A DNA stretch of 64,000 bases, taken from Jannaschia sp. W003. Lineage in GTDB: Bacteria > Pseudomonadota > Alphaproteobacteria > Rhodobacterales > Rhodobacteraceae. The stretch lies in assembly GCF_025144335.1 (NCBI RefSeq), contig NZ_CP083539.1, positions 1,861,501 to 1,925,500 of the forward strand, in the 5' to 3' direction. Of this stretch, positions 24,648 to 33,880 are shown piece by piece; within the stretch, counting starts at the first letter, position 1; each line of letters starts with the position of its first letter. Below the pieces are notes generated by a model that was not told where the DNA came from, did no database searches, and was given only the letters and a program-made list of their open reading frames with translations. The position numbers were made by a program, and so were the translations under genes.

Positions 24648-25616
24648 TCAGGCGAGGACGTCTCGGCCCATCTGGCGGGCGAGGTCGACGTAGTCGAGCA
24701 GCACCCAGTTCTCTGCGATTCGGCCCCCGGCGATCCGGTAGAAGTCCATGACCCGCAAGGTCAGCGCGCGGTTCGTGGCAGGCACGCCGAGGTAGTAGCC
24801 GCGGTGCGTCATGGTCATCGACGGCCAGCCCGACACGGCCGCATAGTTCCCGTCCCCGATCCGGCAGTAGTGGTTGCCCCCCTGCCGGTCAGGGAAGGCG
24901 CCCACGAAGGGCGCGCGGTGGTCGCGCACGAAGCCCTCCCAGCGGAAGTTCGAGCCCACGCCGCCCGGCCCGTGCCAGAACATGTCGTCGGCCCAAGCGC
25001 CGCCCTCGCCGGTCTGGCCCGCGGAGGCCATCGTCTCGGGGTCGTAGTGATGAAGGTCGCCCAGCATCCGCTCGACGACGGCGAGGCTCGCCGCGCCGTC
25101 TCCCCTCTCGGGACACACCCCGTCATGAGTCGCGGGGCCTGGCCAGAGCATCTCCGGGCCGAGCCGCGGGAACGGCGCGCGGCCCGCTTGGCGCATGAGG
25201 TCGGGCAGGTCGAGGATCACGTGGGAGCGGTCGATGCGCCCCTCCGCGTCGATGCGGTGGAACTCGCCGAAGCGCAGGAACGCCAGCTGCCCCGACGGTG
25301 CCACGCCCCAGAGCGGCGCGTGGAAGTCGCCCACCACGTGGCCCACGCCCGCCATCCACCGGCCCCCGTCTTCGCGCACGCTCTCGCCGCCGATCACGAT
25401 CTCCATCCGGCGGTGGGCGCCGACGAAGGCGCGACGCAGGGGCAGGGCGAACGCCTCCGCCCAGGCGTCTCGCCCCGCGAGGTCGTCCACCGGCGCCATC
25501 GCGTGCAGCGCGGCGTCCGGGGCGACCAGTGCGGCCGCTCGCTCGGCCAGGTCCGCCTCGGGGCAGAGCAGGAGGTCGGCCAGCCCGTCTGCGGCGCGGG
25601 CGCGGAAGTCGGTCAT
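24648..25616 (-). CDS. SnoaL-like/ester cyclase-type protein (tandem NTF2-like domains)
   Basis: A 322-residue protein made of two NTF2-like halves. The first (about 20-150) has MAPVDDLAGRDAWAEAF, and the second (about 195-320) ends with the typical ALTLRVMDFYRIAGGRIAENWVLLD. Each half resembles polyketide-cyclase/SnoaL proteins; catalytic function is unknown. ATG 25616 has AAGGAG upstream. A TTGCAT-N4-ATGCAA inverted repeat abuts the ribosome-binding site, suggesting repressor control. Confidence 0.7.
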   Translation of the reverse strand: MTDFRARAADGLADLLLCPEADLAERAAALVAPDAALHAMAPVDDLAGRDAWAEAFALPLRRAFVGAHRRMEIVIGGESVREDGGRWMAGVGHVVGDFHAPLWGVAPSGQLAFLRFGEFHRIDAEGRIDRSHVILDLPDLMRQAGRAPFPRLGPEMLWPGPATHDGVCPERGDGAASLAVVERMLGDLHHYDPETMASAGQTGEGGAWADDMFWHGPGGVGSNFRWEGFVRDHRAPFVGAFPDRQGGNHYCRIGDGNYAAVSGWPSMTMTHRGYYLGVPATNRALTLRVMDFYRIAGGRIAENWVLLDYVDLARQMGRDVLA

Positions 25617-25625
25617 GGAGGCTCC

Positions 25626-25641
25626 TTGCATGCGTATGCAA
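25626..25641. promoter_or_regulatory. Inverted repeat upstream of the SnoaL-like gene
   Basis: TTGCAT and ATGCAA arms separated by GCGT, directly next to the AAGGAG of the minus-strand gene. Typical of a dimeric repressor (GntR/LacI-type) half-site pair; no regulator gene is adjacent. Confidence 0.42.
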
Positions 25642-25719
25642 GCGGCGAGCCTAGCGGCCCGCGCCGCGAAGGGAAGGGGCCGCTTTGACACCGCCGGGCA
25701 CCGCACCAGATTCCCCGGC

Positions 25720-26289
25720 ATGAACCCGATCGCCCCCGCCGCCCTCATCGCCCTGCTCGCCGCGCCCGCCCTCGCGGCGTGTCCCCCCGCACCCGACATC
25801 ACGGCGGCGATGGACGATCTGATCGCCGAGGCGCAGGCCGCGACCACGGAGCGCGAGGGCCGCATGATCGGCAACCGCATGTGGCCGCTCTGGGCCACGG
25901 CGCCCGACGCGCGGGCGCAGGAGCTGCTCGACGAGGGCATGCAGCGGCGCTCGGCCTTCGACCTAGACGGTGCCCGCACGGCGTTCGACGCGCTGATCGA
26001 CCGCTGCCCGGACTATGCCGAGGGCTGGAACCAGCGGGCCTTCGTGCGCTTCCTCGGCGGCGACTTCGAGGGCTCGCTGCAGGACCTCGACCGCGCGCTC
26101 GCCCTACGGCCCCGCCATGTCGCCGCGCTCGCGGGCAAGGGGCTGGCGCTGATCCAGCTCGGGCGCATCGCGGAAGGGCAGGCGGCGATCCGCGCCGCGA
26201 CGGAGCTGAACCCCTGGCTCTCGGAGCGGCAGTTCCTCCTGCTCGATCCCGAGACCGGCCAGCCGCGCCCGCCGCAGACCGACCTGTGA
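25720..26289 (+). CDS. Periplasmic tetratricopeptide-repeat protein
   Basis: A 189-residue protein. Signal peptide MNPIAPAALIALLAAPALAA precedes mature sequence starting CPPAPDIT. TPR units: AFDLDGARTAFDALIDRCPDYAEG, GDFEGSLQDLDRALALRPRHV and GRIAEGQAAIRAATELNPWL. Such proteins are common hypothetical periplasmic scaffolds in the family. Cys21 right after LAA may indicate a lipoprotein. No operon partner; tRNA-Leu follows after 41 bp. Confidence 0.75.
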   Translation: MNPIAPAALIALLAAPALAACPPAPDITAAMDDLIAEAQAATTEREGRMIGNRMWPLWATAPDARAQELLDEGMQRRSAFDLDGARTAFDALIDRCPDYAEGWNQRAFVRFLGGDFEGSLQDLDRALALRPRHVAALAGKGLALIQLGRIAEGQAAIRAATELNPWLSERQFLLLDPETGQPRPPQTDL

Positions 26290-26330
26290 CCTTGCCCCCC
26301 GCCGGGCTGCCGCCTATCCCGGCGCGCGGA

Positions 26331-26412
26331 GCGGGCGTGGTGGAACGGTAGACACACGGGACTTAAAATCCCCTGGGCTTTGCCCGTGCGGGTTCGACTC
26401 CCGCCGCCCGCA
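26331..26412 (+). tRNA. tRNA-Leu(UAA)
   Basis: Acceptor GCGGGCG pairs with CGCCCGC (26405-26411), discriminator A. D-arm contains GGTAGACAC, the anticodon loop CTTAAAA gives anticodon UAA, a long variable arm (class II) and T-arm GTTCGACTC follow. CCA is not encoded. The first anticodon-stem pair appears to be C-C. Confidence 0.95.
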
Positions 26413-26418
26413 CCGCGG

Positions 26419-26439
26419 CGCTTTCGCTCCGCGAAAGCG
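26419..26439. terminator. Hairpin after tRNA-Leu
   Basis: CGCTTTCGC, TCC loop, GCGAAAGCG: a perfect 9-bp stem starting 7 nt after the tRNA. No T-run; probable processing or termination structure. Confidence 0.5.
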
Positions 26440-26572
26440 TCCGCCGCCCAAATCCCCACCCGTGCGCCGCGGGACTGTCCGTTAGGAAAGTTCCCGCTTC
26501 TCGGCACGACGCCCGAGGGCGGGACGCAACACCTCCGCGGCATGGCCCCCACGCAACCTCCAAAACGCGAAA

Positions 26573-26595
26573 CGCCCCGGCACGAGACCGGGGCG
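26573..26595 (-). terminator. Terminator of the lytic transglycosylase gene
   Basis: CGCCCCGG, 7-nt loop, CCGGGGCG; on the minus strand the stem is followed by TTTCGCGTTTTGG. It sits 27 bp past the stop codon of the minus-strand gene. Confidence 0.7.
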
Positions 26596-26621
26596 CATCA
26601 GATTCCAGAGGTGAGCGGCGC

Positions 26622-27419
26622 TTACCGGATCCGCTCACCCGCCAGCGCGATCGCCTGCTGGTACACGGTCGCCGCGTTCCACTCGTTGAGCACGCGAAAG
26701 TTGCGCGTCCCCTCCTGGAAACTCTCGCCCGGGCGCCAGCCCTTCTGACGCAAGAAGTTGGCCGTCGAGGCCATGGCGTCGGCCATGTTGTAGAAGTCCA
26801 CGCGCCCGTCGCCGTTGCCGTCCACGCCGTAGCGCAGGGCGTTGCCCGGCAGGAACTGGGTGTGGCCCAACTCGCCGTGGAACGCGCCCACCTGGGAGGG
26901 GCTCAGCATCCCGCGGTCCACCATCGCGAGGGCGGCGATGGCGTGGGGGGTGAAGAACGACGAGCGGCGGCAGTCGTAGGCCACGGTGGCGATCGAGGAG
27001 ACCACCGGCGTGGACCCCATGGTGCGGCCGAACCCCGTCTCCATGCCGTGGATCGCCAGCAGCACGCCGGCGGGCACGCCGTAGCGGGCCTCAAGGCTCT
27101 GGAAGAAGCCGCGGTTCTGGTTCAGCCGCTGGGTCGCCTGCGCGGCGAAGCCGTCGAGGCTGCCCAGGCGGATGCGGATGAAGTCGTCGAGCGCGTAGCG
27201 CACGCCCTTCTGGTTGCGGTCGGCGTTGATGGTGCCCTGGCTGTAGCGGGCGCTCGCGAGGGCCTCGAGCCCGCGCTGGCCGACGCCGGCGGCGCGGGCC
27301 TCTTGGGCGAACTCGCCCTTCCAGCGCTCGAAGCCCGAGGCGTCGTTGCCGCAGGAGGCGGCGGCGGCGGTGGTGGCCGAGGCGAGGAGCACGGCGATGG
27401 CGGAAAGGGTGCGGCGCAT
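26622..27419 (-). CDS. Lytic murein transglycosylase (MltB/SLT_2 family)
   Basis: A 265-residue exported enzyme with signal peptide (1-22). The catalytic motif AIHGMETGFGR has Glu127, and VVSSIATVAYD, GELGHTQFLPGNALRYGVDGNG and FLRQKGWRPGESF are typical of MltB-like domains. It cleaves the MurNAc-GlcNAc bond in peptidoglycan, forming 1,6-anhydro ends. It is shorter than E. coli MltB and lacks a lipobox, so it is probably a soluble periplasmic form. A clean terminator follows. Confidence 0.9.
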   Translation of the reverse strand: MRRTLSAIAVLLASATTAAAASCGNDASGFERWKGEFAQEARAAGVGQRGLEALASARYSQGTINADRNQKGVRYALDDFIRIRLGSLDGFAAQATQRLNQNRGFFQSLEARYGVPAGVLLAIHGMETGFGRTMGSTPVVSSIATVAYDCRRSSFFTPHAIAALAMVDRGMLSPSQVGAFHGELGHTQFLPGNALRYGVDGNGDGRVDFYNMADAMASTANFLRQKGWRPGESFQEGTRNFRVLNEWNAATVYQQAIALAGERIR

Positions 27420-27455
27420 TGTGGGGAAACTCCGTGGGGTGGTTCGGACCGGTAA

Positions 27456-28958
27456 CTAGTTGGTCGGTGCGGCGATATTCCATAACGCGCGGAGGTCCAG
27501 CGCCTGTTCCATGTGCGCCGCCAATCCGTCGAGCGCCGCCTCGACCGCGGCGCCGTGGTCCATTGCCGTGGGCGCGGCGCCCATGCCGCTTAGGAAAGCG
27601 ATGCGGAAGGAGTCCGAGGCGAAGAGCCCGTGGAGGTAGCAGCCCATCACCCGTCCCGAGACGTCGGTGGCGCCGATCCGCTCGCCGTCCCGCACCAGCC
27701 ACCCGCGTGCGGTGTCGGGGCCGCGGGTCTCACCGAGGTGGATCTCGTAACCCTCCAGCCGCGTGCCCGACGCCGGGTGCGCGGCGGCGACGCAGGCGAG
27801 GTGCTTGCGGGGGCGCATCGTCGTCTCGACATCCAATAGCCCGAGGCCCGGGACCGTGCGCGGCGGCCCCTCCAGCCCATCGGGATCGGCTATGGTGCGG
27901 CCCAGAATCTGGTAGCCGCCGCAGATGCCCAGCACGTGACCGCCCCGGCGCACGTGGGCCTGCAGGTCGATGTCCCACCCCTCGGCGCGGAACGCTTCGA
28001 GGTCCGCGATCGTGGTCTTGGTGCCGGGGATCAGCACGAGGTCGCAGACGGGCAGGGGGCGGCCCGGCTCCACCACGTCGACCGACAGCGCCGGGTCGGC
28101 CGAGAGGGGGTCGAGGTCGTCGAAGTTGGCGATGCGCCCCAGCCGCGGCACGGCGATGCGGAAGGCGCCGGCGCGGGGCTCGGAGCGGATGTCGAGGATG
28201 TCCTCGGCCGGAAGCGCGCGGGCGCCCGCGAACCACGGCAGCGTCCCGAGATCCCGCCAGCCGGTGCGACGCGCGATCTCGGCGGCGCCGTCGTGGAACA
28301 GCGAGACGTCGCCGCGGAACTTGTTGACGAGGAAGGCGCGGATGCGCGCGCGGTCTTCGGGGGGCAGCACGGCGTGGGTGCCGACGACCTGCGCGATCAC
28401 GCCGCCCCGGTCGATGTCGCCGGCCAGCACCACGGGAACATCGGCGGCCTCGGCGAAGCCCATGTTGGCGATGTCACCGGCGCGCAGGTTGATCTCGGCG
28501 GGGCTGCCGGCGCCTTCGATCACCACGAGGTCGCAGGCAGTGGAGAGGCGGCGGAATGCGGCGAGGCACTCCGCAAGCAGCTCGGGCTTGAGGGCCACGT
28601 AGTCGCGGGCGCGCACGGTGGCGCGGCGCCGGCCGTTCACCACGACCTGGCTGCCGCACTCGCCCTCGGGCTTCAGGAGCACGGGGTTCATGTCGGTGTG
28701 CGGCTCCACCCCGCAGGCGAGGGCCTGCATGGCCTGTGCGCGCCCGATCTCGCCGCCGTCGGCGGTCACGGCGGCGTTGTTCGACATGTTCTGGGGCTTG
28801 AAGGGCCGCACGCGCAGGCCCTGACGCGCGAAGTGCCGGCAGAGCCCGGCCACGAGCACGCTCTTGCCGACGTTGCTGCCGGTGCCCTGGAGCATGATCG
28901 CGCGTGTCACCGGGGGCGCCTCCGAAGCCGGGGGCGCGGGCGGCCCCGCGCGTTTCAT
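27456..28958 (-). CDS. cobQ: Cobyric acid synthase
   Basis: A 500-residue glutamine-dependent amidotransferase. N-terminal dethiobiotin synthetase-like P-loop domain has [21 protein letters not shown] and [10 protein letters not shown], then [13 protein letters not shown]. The C-terminal class-I-like glutaminase domain has [11 protein letters not shown] (Cys) and GCYLHGLF (His). It amidates four side chains of adenosylcobyrinic diamide in cobalamin synthesis. ATG 28958 is preferred over TTG 28982. No other cob gene is close, although B12 genes are often clustered in this family. Confidence 0.95.
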   Translation of the reverse strand: MKRAGPPAPPASEAPPVTRAIMLQGTGSNVGKSVLVAGLCRHFARQGLRVRPFKPQNMSNNAAVTADGGEIGRAQAMQALACGVEPHTDMNPVLLKPEGECGSQVVVNGRRRATVRARDYVALKPELLAECLAAFRRLSTACDLVVIEGAGSPAEINLRAGDIANMGFAEAADVPVVLAGDIDRGGVIAQVVGTHAVLPPEDRARIRAFLVNKFRGDVSLFHDGAAEIARRTGWRDLGTLPWFAGARALPAEDILDIRSEPRAGAFRIAVPRLGRIANFDDLDPLSADPALSVDVVEPGRPLPVCDLVLIPGTKTTIADLEAFRAEGWDIDLQAHVRRGGHVLGICGGYQILGRTIADPDGLEGPPRTVPGLGLLDVETTMRPRKHLACVAAAHPASGTRLEGYEIHLGETRGPDTARGWLVRDGERIGATDVSGRVMGCYLHGLFASDSFRIAFLSGMGAAPTAMDHGAAVEAALDGLAAHMEQALDLRALWNIAAPTN

Positions 28959-29058
28959 TTCCCCGATCGCCTCCGCCGGCAAGCACGCATGGGGGCGCCG
29001 GCGAGCGGGGTCCGACCGCGATCGACCGATCGCAAGGAGTTAGCAGGCGGCGTTCACG

Positions 29059-29622
29059 TCAGGCGCGCTCCGAGTACTCCATGGTCTCGGTGTTCACCAC
29101 GATCGCCTCGTCCTGGCCCACGAACGGCGGCACCATCACGCGCACGCCGTTGTCGAGCAGCGCGGGCTTGAACGAGTTGGCCGCGGTCTGACCCTTCACC
29201 ACCGGCTCGGTCTCCACGATGGTGCAGGTGACCTTCTGCGGCAGCGTGGCGTTCAGCGCCTCGTCCTCATGGTACTCGATCTTCACGATCATGCCGTCCT
29301 GCAGGAACGGGCGGCGGTCGCCGAGGATGTCGGCAGGCAGGGCGACCTGGTCGTAGGTCTCCTGGTCCATGAAGTGCAGCATTCCGTCGCTCTCGTAGAG
29401 GAACTGCTGGTCCTTCTGCTCGAGGCGCACGCGCTCGACCTTGTCGGCGGAGCGGAAGCGCTCGTTGAGCTTCGATCCGTTGCGCAGGTTGCGCAGCTCG
29501 ACCTGCGCGAAGGCGCCGCCCTTGCCGGGCTTCACATGATCGACCTTCACCGCCGACCACAGGTGCCCGTCGTGCTCCAGCACGTTGCCGGGGCGGATTT
29601 CGTTGCCGTTGATCTTGGGCAT
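29059..29622 (-). CDS. efp: Elongation factor P
   Basis: A 187-residue protein with three beta-barrel domains: [13 protein letters not shown] (KOW-like), the modification loop KPGKGGAF with Lys34, and [16 protein letters not shown] domain III ending TMEYSERA. It relieves ribosome stalling at proline runs. Lys34 and surrounding residues fit an EpmA/EpmB-type (beta-lysylation) substrate; the modifying genes are not in the window. Normal length. Confidence 0.96.
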   Translation of the reverse strand: MPKINGNEIRPGNVLEHDGHLWSAVKVDHVKPGKGGAFAQVELRNLRNGSKLNERFRSADKVERVRLEQKDQQFLYESDGMLHFMDQETYDQVALPADILGDRRPFLQDGMIVKIEYHEDEALNATLPQKVTCTIVETEPVVKGQTAANSFKPALLDNGVRVMVPPFVGQDEAIVVNTETMEYSERA

Positions 29623-30067
29623 GGTGCCTCCCTCGCCGATCGCGTGCGGGGCGTAACCGGCGGGGCGAGGCCGGGCAAGGGCCGGAAACGGTCCGTCCAC
29701 GCCCCCGTCGTGCCGCATCTCCGCCCCTATGGGGCAGGAGGACCGGTCACGGGGACGAGAGGGCGCGCCGGGCACGGCGCTCCGGGGCGGAAAGGCCAGC
29801 TTCGTCAGGGTGCAAGCCGTGATCCGCACGCGGCGCAAGCGGTGTTACGGCGAAATATGGCCAAAGATTGACGCAACATTGAACCTAAAGGGGCCCGTCG
29901 CGAGTTGGGAGGTGTTACCGGCGGAAAACTGCGCCCTCCGTGCGCGATCGCACGCCAAGCCGACGCAGTAGCGCAAGTGGGGTATTCCCGATTTGCATGG
30001 CTCGGTGCGGACCGACGTGCTAGGCACCGCCAACGGGATGAGAGAGAAACGACATCAGGAGCGTGGA
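29623..30067. other. 445-bp intergenic region between efp and the DUF6280-like gene
   Basis: No reading frame here looks real. The centre (about 29845-29900) is more AT-rich than its surroundings and holds TTGACG on the plus strand, but no properly spaced -10 follows. The region must contain the two divergent promoters. A short CCCCTATGGGG palindrome lies near 29730. Confidence 0.5.
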
Positions 30068-30397
30068 ATGAACGATACCGTCGACGCAACGGCCTACAAC
30101 TTCGAGCAGGGGCAGCGCGCCCGCAAGCTTTTCGCCGCCGTCGTGCTGGCCGCCCTCGATGACGCCATCGCGGACGACAAGAAGTACGGCAACGGCCCCG
30201 AGCAGATCGCCCGCTGGGCGCGGTCGCGCGATGGCCGCGAAGTGCTGAGCTGCGCCGGCGTGGATCCCAACGAGCGCGTGGTGAACGGCCTCATGGAGTT
30301 CGTCAGCCGTGGCGTCCGGACCTCCGTGGCCCTGTCCCGCGAGGAGAGCGAGCGCCGCCAGGCCGCCGAGCTCGCCGAGGCCCTCAAGGCTGCCTGA
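30068..30397 (+). CDS. Conserved small protein (DUF6280-like)
   Basis: A 109-residue, mostly helical soluble protein, starting MNDTVDATAYNFEQGQRARK with AGGAG 8 nt upstream. The core ARKLFAAVVLAALDDAIADD, KYGNGPEQIARWARSRDGRE and VLSCAGVDPNERVV look strongly conserved; I associate it with DUF6280 of Rhodobacteraceae from memory. No catalytic motif or membrane helix. Monocistronic with a strong terminator. Function unknown. Confidence 0.7.
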   Translation: MNDTVDATAYNFEQGQRARKLFAAVVLAALDDAIADDKKYGNGPEQIARWARSRDGREVLSCAGVDPNERVVNGLMEFVSRGVRTSVALSREESERRQAAELAEALKAA

Positions 30398-30430
30398 CCC
30401 GCTTCGGCCGCCCCCCGGGGCGACCCGGCG

Positions 30431-30465
30431 AAAAAGGCCGCGCCCCTCCCGGGGTGCGGCCTTTT
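30431..30465. terminator. Strong bidirectional terminator
   Basis: AAAAGGCCGCGCCCC pairs with GGGGTGCGGCCTTTT around a short loop, with a G-T wobble. A-run on the left and T-run on the right serve both the plus-strand 109-residue gene and, from the other side, the minus-strand PopZ-like gene. Confidence 0.9.
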
Positions 30466-30493
30466 CCATGCGCGACGCCCACCGCGCCGGACG

Positions 30494-31576
30494 CTACTCG
30501 AATTCCTCGCTCGCGAACATGGATCGCAACTCGCGGCGCACCAGCTTGCGGACGTTGCGGGTGATCCGCTCGCCCAGGGCGCCAGCCAGCTCCTGGCGCA
30601 CGACCTCGGCCACCAGCTCGCGCAGCGCGTCGGCATCCGGGCCCGCGCGCAAGGTCGCGTCGATGCCTCCGGCGAGGATGTCGTCGTCCGCATTCGCACC
30701 GTCGCCACCGGCCTCGGGCGCGGGTGCCTTGCCCTCGGCAGGCTTTGCCGGCGCGGAACGGGGCGCGGGCATCATCGCGACCTTGGCCACGGCGCCTTCG
30801 GAGGCCTCGTCCGGCCCTCCCGCCATGTCGTCCTCCTCGTCGTCGTCGTCGGACAGAGCCCCGGCGAGCACCGCCTCCATGACCGCGTCGCCGTCGTCGT
30901 CATCCACGGGGCTTGCGTCGCCGGTCACCGGCGCGGGGCGGGCGGCTTCGGGTGCGGGGGCAACAGGGACGACCGCCGTGGGAGGCGGGACAGGGGGCTT
31001 CGCCCCGGCTGCTGGCGCTTCGTCCTCCTCCGGCGCTGCGGCGGGCTCGGAAGCTGCGGCGGGCGCGCCCGTCCGAGCGTCCGCGCGGCGCAGCGCGGTC
31101 TCTTCCGCGGCGAAGGCCTGGAGCACGCCGGCCGCCGCGATCGCGGACGCCACCGCATCGCGCGACGACGCGGCGTCCTCGGCCTCGAAGTCGGTGTCCT
31201 CGCTGTACCCCTCGATCATCGGACCGCCCCGCCAGGGCGCCGCATCGTCCGGTGCGGAGCCGAGGTCGGCGACCAGCGGGGCGGGCGCGGCCTCGGGGGC
31301 GAAGGCCTCGGCGTCGCGGGCGTCGCGCTCCTCCTGGGCGAGGGCGCGGATCGCCTGGAACGGGTCTTCGGGCTCCACCACGCGGTGCGACGGCGCCAGC
31401 ACGAGGCGATCCGCGGCAGGTGCGGGCTCGGGGGCGGACGGTGGGTCGGCGGGGGCGGGGCGGACGGGTACCGCCGCGAGGGCGGGGCCGTGGCGGCCGG
31501 CCTGGGCGCTGACCTCCTCGGACACGAGGCGCCGGATGGAGGACAGCACGTCCTCGATGTTCTGTGTCTCTGCCAT
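30494..31576 (-). CDS. PopZ/DUF2497-like polar organising protein candidate
   Basis: A 360-residue acidic protein of PopZ architecture: a short conserved N-terminal helix IEDVLSSIRRLVSEE (7-21), a long Pro/Ala/Asp/Glu-rich disordered middle (about 30-310), and a C-terminal helical cassette LRELVAEVVRQELAGALGER-to-VRKLVRRE. In Caulobacter PopZ forms polar condensates through the C-terminal helices and binds clients through the N-terminal helix. GGAGG precedes ATG 31576. Sequence-level homology is restricted to the ends, so the call is by architecture. Confidence 0.65.
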   Translation of the reverse strand: MAETQNIEDVLSSIRRLVSEEVSAQAGRHGPALAAVPVRPAPADPPSAPEPAPAADRLVLAPSHRVVEPEDPFQAIRALAQEERDARDAEAFAPEAAPAPLVADLGSAPDDAAPWRGGPMIEGYSEDTDFEAEDAASSRDAVASAIAAAGVLQAFAAEETALRRADARTGAPAAASEPAAAPEEDEAPAAGAKPPVPPPTAVVPVAPAPEAARPAPVTGDASPVDDDDGDAVMEAVLAGALSDDDDEEDDMAGGPDEASEGAVAKVAMMPAPRSAPAKPAEGKAPAPEAGGDGANADDDILAGGIDATLRAGPDADALRELVAEVVRQELAGALGERITRNVRKLVRRELRSMFASEEFE

Positions 31577-31707
31577 GACGCGTCCTCCGGCTGGCGGCTT
31601 CGCCGCTTCTGGCCCGGCCGGGTCCGGATTGCCCTCCGATCGATCCCGCCCTTCGAAGCGATATCAAGCGCCGGACCATCCGGCCACCCGCAGGCGCCGG
31701 GGGCCGC

Positions 31708-33075
31708 CTAGTTGCGACCGAAACGCCGCAGCACGCGGTCGAGGCGACCGCCGCGCTCCGAGGTCCTAGGCACCGTCGCGGGGGCGGTCCGCACGGCGTT
31801 GTAGTACACGTCCGGATCGAAGCGCTGCACCGCGAGGCCGAGATGGTCCACCGTCAGGAGCCCCGCGGCGGCGAGGACCTGGTACACCGCCAGTTGCGCG
31901 TTGCTCTGGGCTTCGATCAGGCCGAAGCGCGCATCGAGCAGCTCCTGCTCCGCATCCAGCACGTCGAGCGTGGTGCGCGCGCCGAGCGCGGCCTCCTCGC
32001 GGAAGCCCTCGAAGGCGAGCTGGGCCGAGCGGACCTGCTGATCCGAGGCGATGATCTGCGCGCGCGCGATCTGCAGCTGCGCGAAGGCGCGGCCCACGGC
32101 GTCGGAGATCACGCGGCCCTGCTGCGCGAGCCCGGCGCGGGCGGCATTCGCGTTGGCCCGGGCCTGCCGACCGAGCGAGGCGAGGTTGCCGCCCGTGTAG
32201 AGCGGGCCCTGCGCGCCGAGCGTGATCGACAGGCTCTGGGTGTCCGGCTCGCTGCGCTGGGCCTGTCCCGACAGGTCGATCGTCGGCAGGCGCTGGGCGC
32301 GCGCGAGCTGCACGAACAGCTCGGCCGCGGCTATGTCGTGCTGCAGCGCCTTGATCGACGGGTGGATTTGCACCGCCAGCGCCTGGGTGCGCTCCACCGT
32401 GGGGGGAAGCTCGGGCGTGGGCGGGGGCGCGGGCAGCACGCCTTCGGGCGCGTGGCCGGTCGCGAGGCGGTACTGCTCGCGTGCGATGTCCACCTGCCCC
32501 CTCGCGGCGGCGAGCTGCGATTCGGAGGCGGCCAGACGCGTCTGGGCGATCGCCACGTCGGTGCGCGTGACCTCGCCGACCTCGAAGCGGTCGCGGGCGG
32601 CGCGAAGCTGCTGGGTCAGGAGCCGCAAGTTGTTCTCCGAGACGTCCACCACCTGGACGGCGAGGCGCAGGCCGAAATAGGCCGTCACGGCGTCGAGCAG
32701 CACCTGCTGCTCCAGGTTCTGGAGGCGCCAGCGGGCGGCAAGAACGGATTCCTTGGCGGCGCCGATCTGGAAGGCCCGGCGGCCCCCGTCCATCAGCGTC
32801 CACTGCAGCAGCAGCCCCAGCGAGCCGGTCGAGCTGGTGCCGTTCACGGTGTCGTCGCGCGCGGAGACGTTGGCGAAGTAGCTCAAGGTCGGGCGCAGCG
32901 CGGCCACGGCCTGCGCCACGTCCTCGTCGAGCGCGGCGAGCAGGTTGCGCTGCTGGGACAGCAGGTCGCTGGTGTCGTAGGCCAGCACGAGCGTGTCCGA
33001 CAGCGACTGGGCGGGCGCGGCGAGCGGGGCGAGCACGAGGGCGAGGGCCGCCACGCCGGCGCGCAGGCCCCTCAC
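31708..33075 (-). CDS. tolC: TolC family outer-membrane efflux/secretion channel
   Basis: A 455-residue exported protein (signal peptide 1-23, ending AAPAQS). Outer membrane efflux repeats are visible in both halves: FEVGEVTRTDVAIAQTRLAASESQL and its counterpart LGARTTLDVLDAEQELLDARFGLIEAQ. Forms a trimeric channel for type I secretion or efflux. Starts at GTG 33075 overlapping the pcm-like stop (GTGA), so the two are co-translated. No inner-membrane partner is adjacent. Confidence 0.93.
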   Translation of the reverse strand: MRGLRAGVAALALVLAPLAAPAQSLSDTLVLAYDTSDLLSQQRNLLAALDEDVAQAVAALRPTLSYFANVSARDDTVNGTSSTGSLGLLLQWTLMDGGRRAFQIGAAKESVLAARWRLQNLEQQVLLDAVTAYFGLRLAVQVVDVSENNLRLLTQQLRAARDRFEVGEVTRTDVAIAQTRLAASESQLAAARGQVDIAREQYRLATGHAPEGVLPAPPPTPELPPTVERTQALAVQIHPSIKALQHDIAAAELFVQLARAQRLPTIDLSGQAQRSEPDTQSLSITLGAQGPLYTGGNLASLGRQARANANAARAGLAQQGRVISDAVGRAFAQLQIARAQIIASDQQVRSAQLAFEGFREEAALGARTTLDVLDAEQELLDARFGLIEAQSNAQLAVYQVLAAAGLLTVDHLGLAVQRFDPDVYYNAVRTAPATVPRTSERGGRLDRVLRRFGRN

Positions 33076-33725
33076 AGCGCGAAGCTCCGTTCGCGGGCGA
33101 AGCCGGGCAGGACGGGGGCATCGGCGTCGAAGGCGTAGCGCCAACCCATGCGTCCCTCGGCCCGCACGCCCACGCGCGCCTGTCCCAGGCGCCCGTCCAC
33201 GAAGATCGCCGCGATCCGCCCGCCGTCGCGGAGCTGGTCCAGCAGCGCCGCCGGAACCTCCTCGACGCCGCCCTCGACGAGGATCACGTCGAAGGGGGCC
33301 GCCTTTGGCAGCCCCGCGGCGAGCGGGCCGGTCATCACCACGGCGTTGTCGGCGCCCAGTGCGGCGAGCGCCGCCTCGGCGTCGGCGGCCATGGCCTCGT
33401 CCTCCTCCACGGCCACCACGGAGGTCGCCATGCGCGAGAGGAGGGCGGTCGCGTAGCCGAGGTTCGCGCCCACCACCAGCACAGTCTCGTCGCGCTCGAC
33501 GCCCACCGCGTCGAGCAGCTTCGCCAGCGTGCGCGGCTCCAGGATCTCGCGCCCGTCGCCCAGCGGGATCGACGTCTCGCCGTAGGCCACCGCCTCGCGC
33601 CCCCGGGGCACGAAGGCCTCGCGCGGGACGTCGAGCATCGCGGCGATGATCGGGAACTTCGTGACGTCGGAGGGGCGCACCTGCGTGTCGACCATCATGC
33701 GGCGGAGGGTGGCGGAATCGGCCAT
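33072..33725 (-). CDS. pcm: Protein-L-isoaspartate O-methyltransferase-like
   Basis: A 217-residue SAM methyltransferase fold. It begins MADSATLRRMMVDTQVRPSDVTKFP, has the PCMT-like YGETSIPLGDGREILEPRTLAKLL, SAM motif VLVVGANLGYATALLSRM, post-I VAVEED and VILVEGGVEEVP. The active-site segment differs from E. coli Pcm (TSIPLGDG in place of an ISQP-type sequence), so repair activity should be verified. pcm-tolC adjacency is common in Alphaproteobacteria. ATG 33725 is chosen over a longer frame. Confidence 0.82.
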   Translation of the reverse strand: MADSATLRRMMVDTQVRPSDVTKFPIIAAMLDVPREAFVPRGREAVAYGETSIPLGDGREILEPRTLAKLLDAVGVERDETVLVVGANLGYATALLSRMATSVVAVEEDEAMAADAEAALAALGADNAVVMTGPLAAGLPKAAPFDVILVEGGVEEVPAALLDQLRDGGRIAAIFVDGRLGQARVGVRAEGRMGWRYAFDADAPVLPGFARERSFAL

Positions 33726-33880
33726 GGGCGTGTCCTCGGCGGTCGGGGAGGCGGAGAGGGATCGCGATTCAGATTGCACGTTCGGGGGGGCCGCGCAACG
33801 CCGCGCCCACCGCGCGGGGCGCGCCGCGCGGACGCTTGCGGGCCGCCCACCCCTCGGCTAGACCGCGACCACCGGCGGCC

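Noticed and set aside
29868..29890. TTGACG as -35 of a sigma-70 promoter for the DUF6280-like gene
   Set aside because: No -10 element at 16-18 nt spacing; not reported as a promoter.
29805..30089. Minus-strand 94-codon frame in the efp intergenic region
   Set aside because: No ribosome-binding site or domain, Arg/Ser-rich; it crosses the leader of the 109-residue gene.
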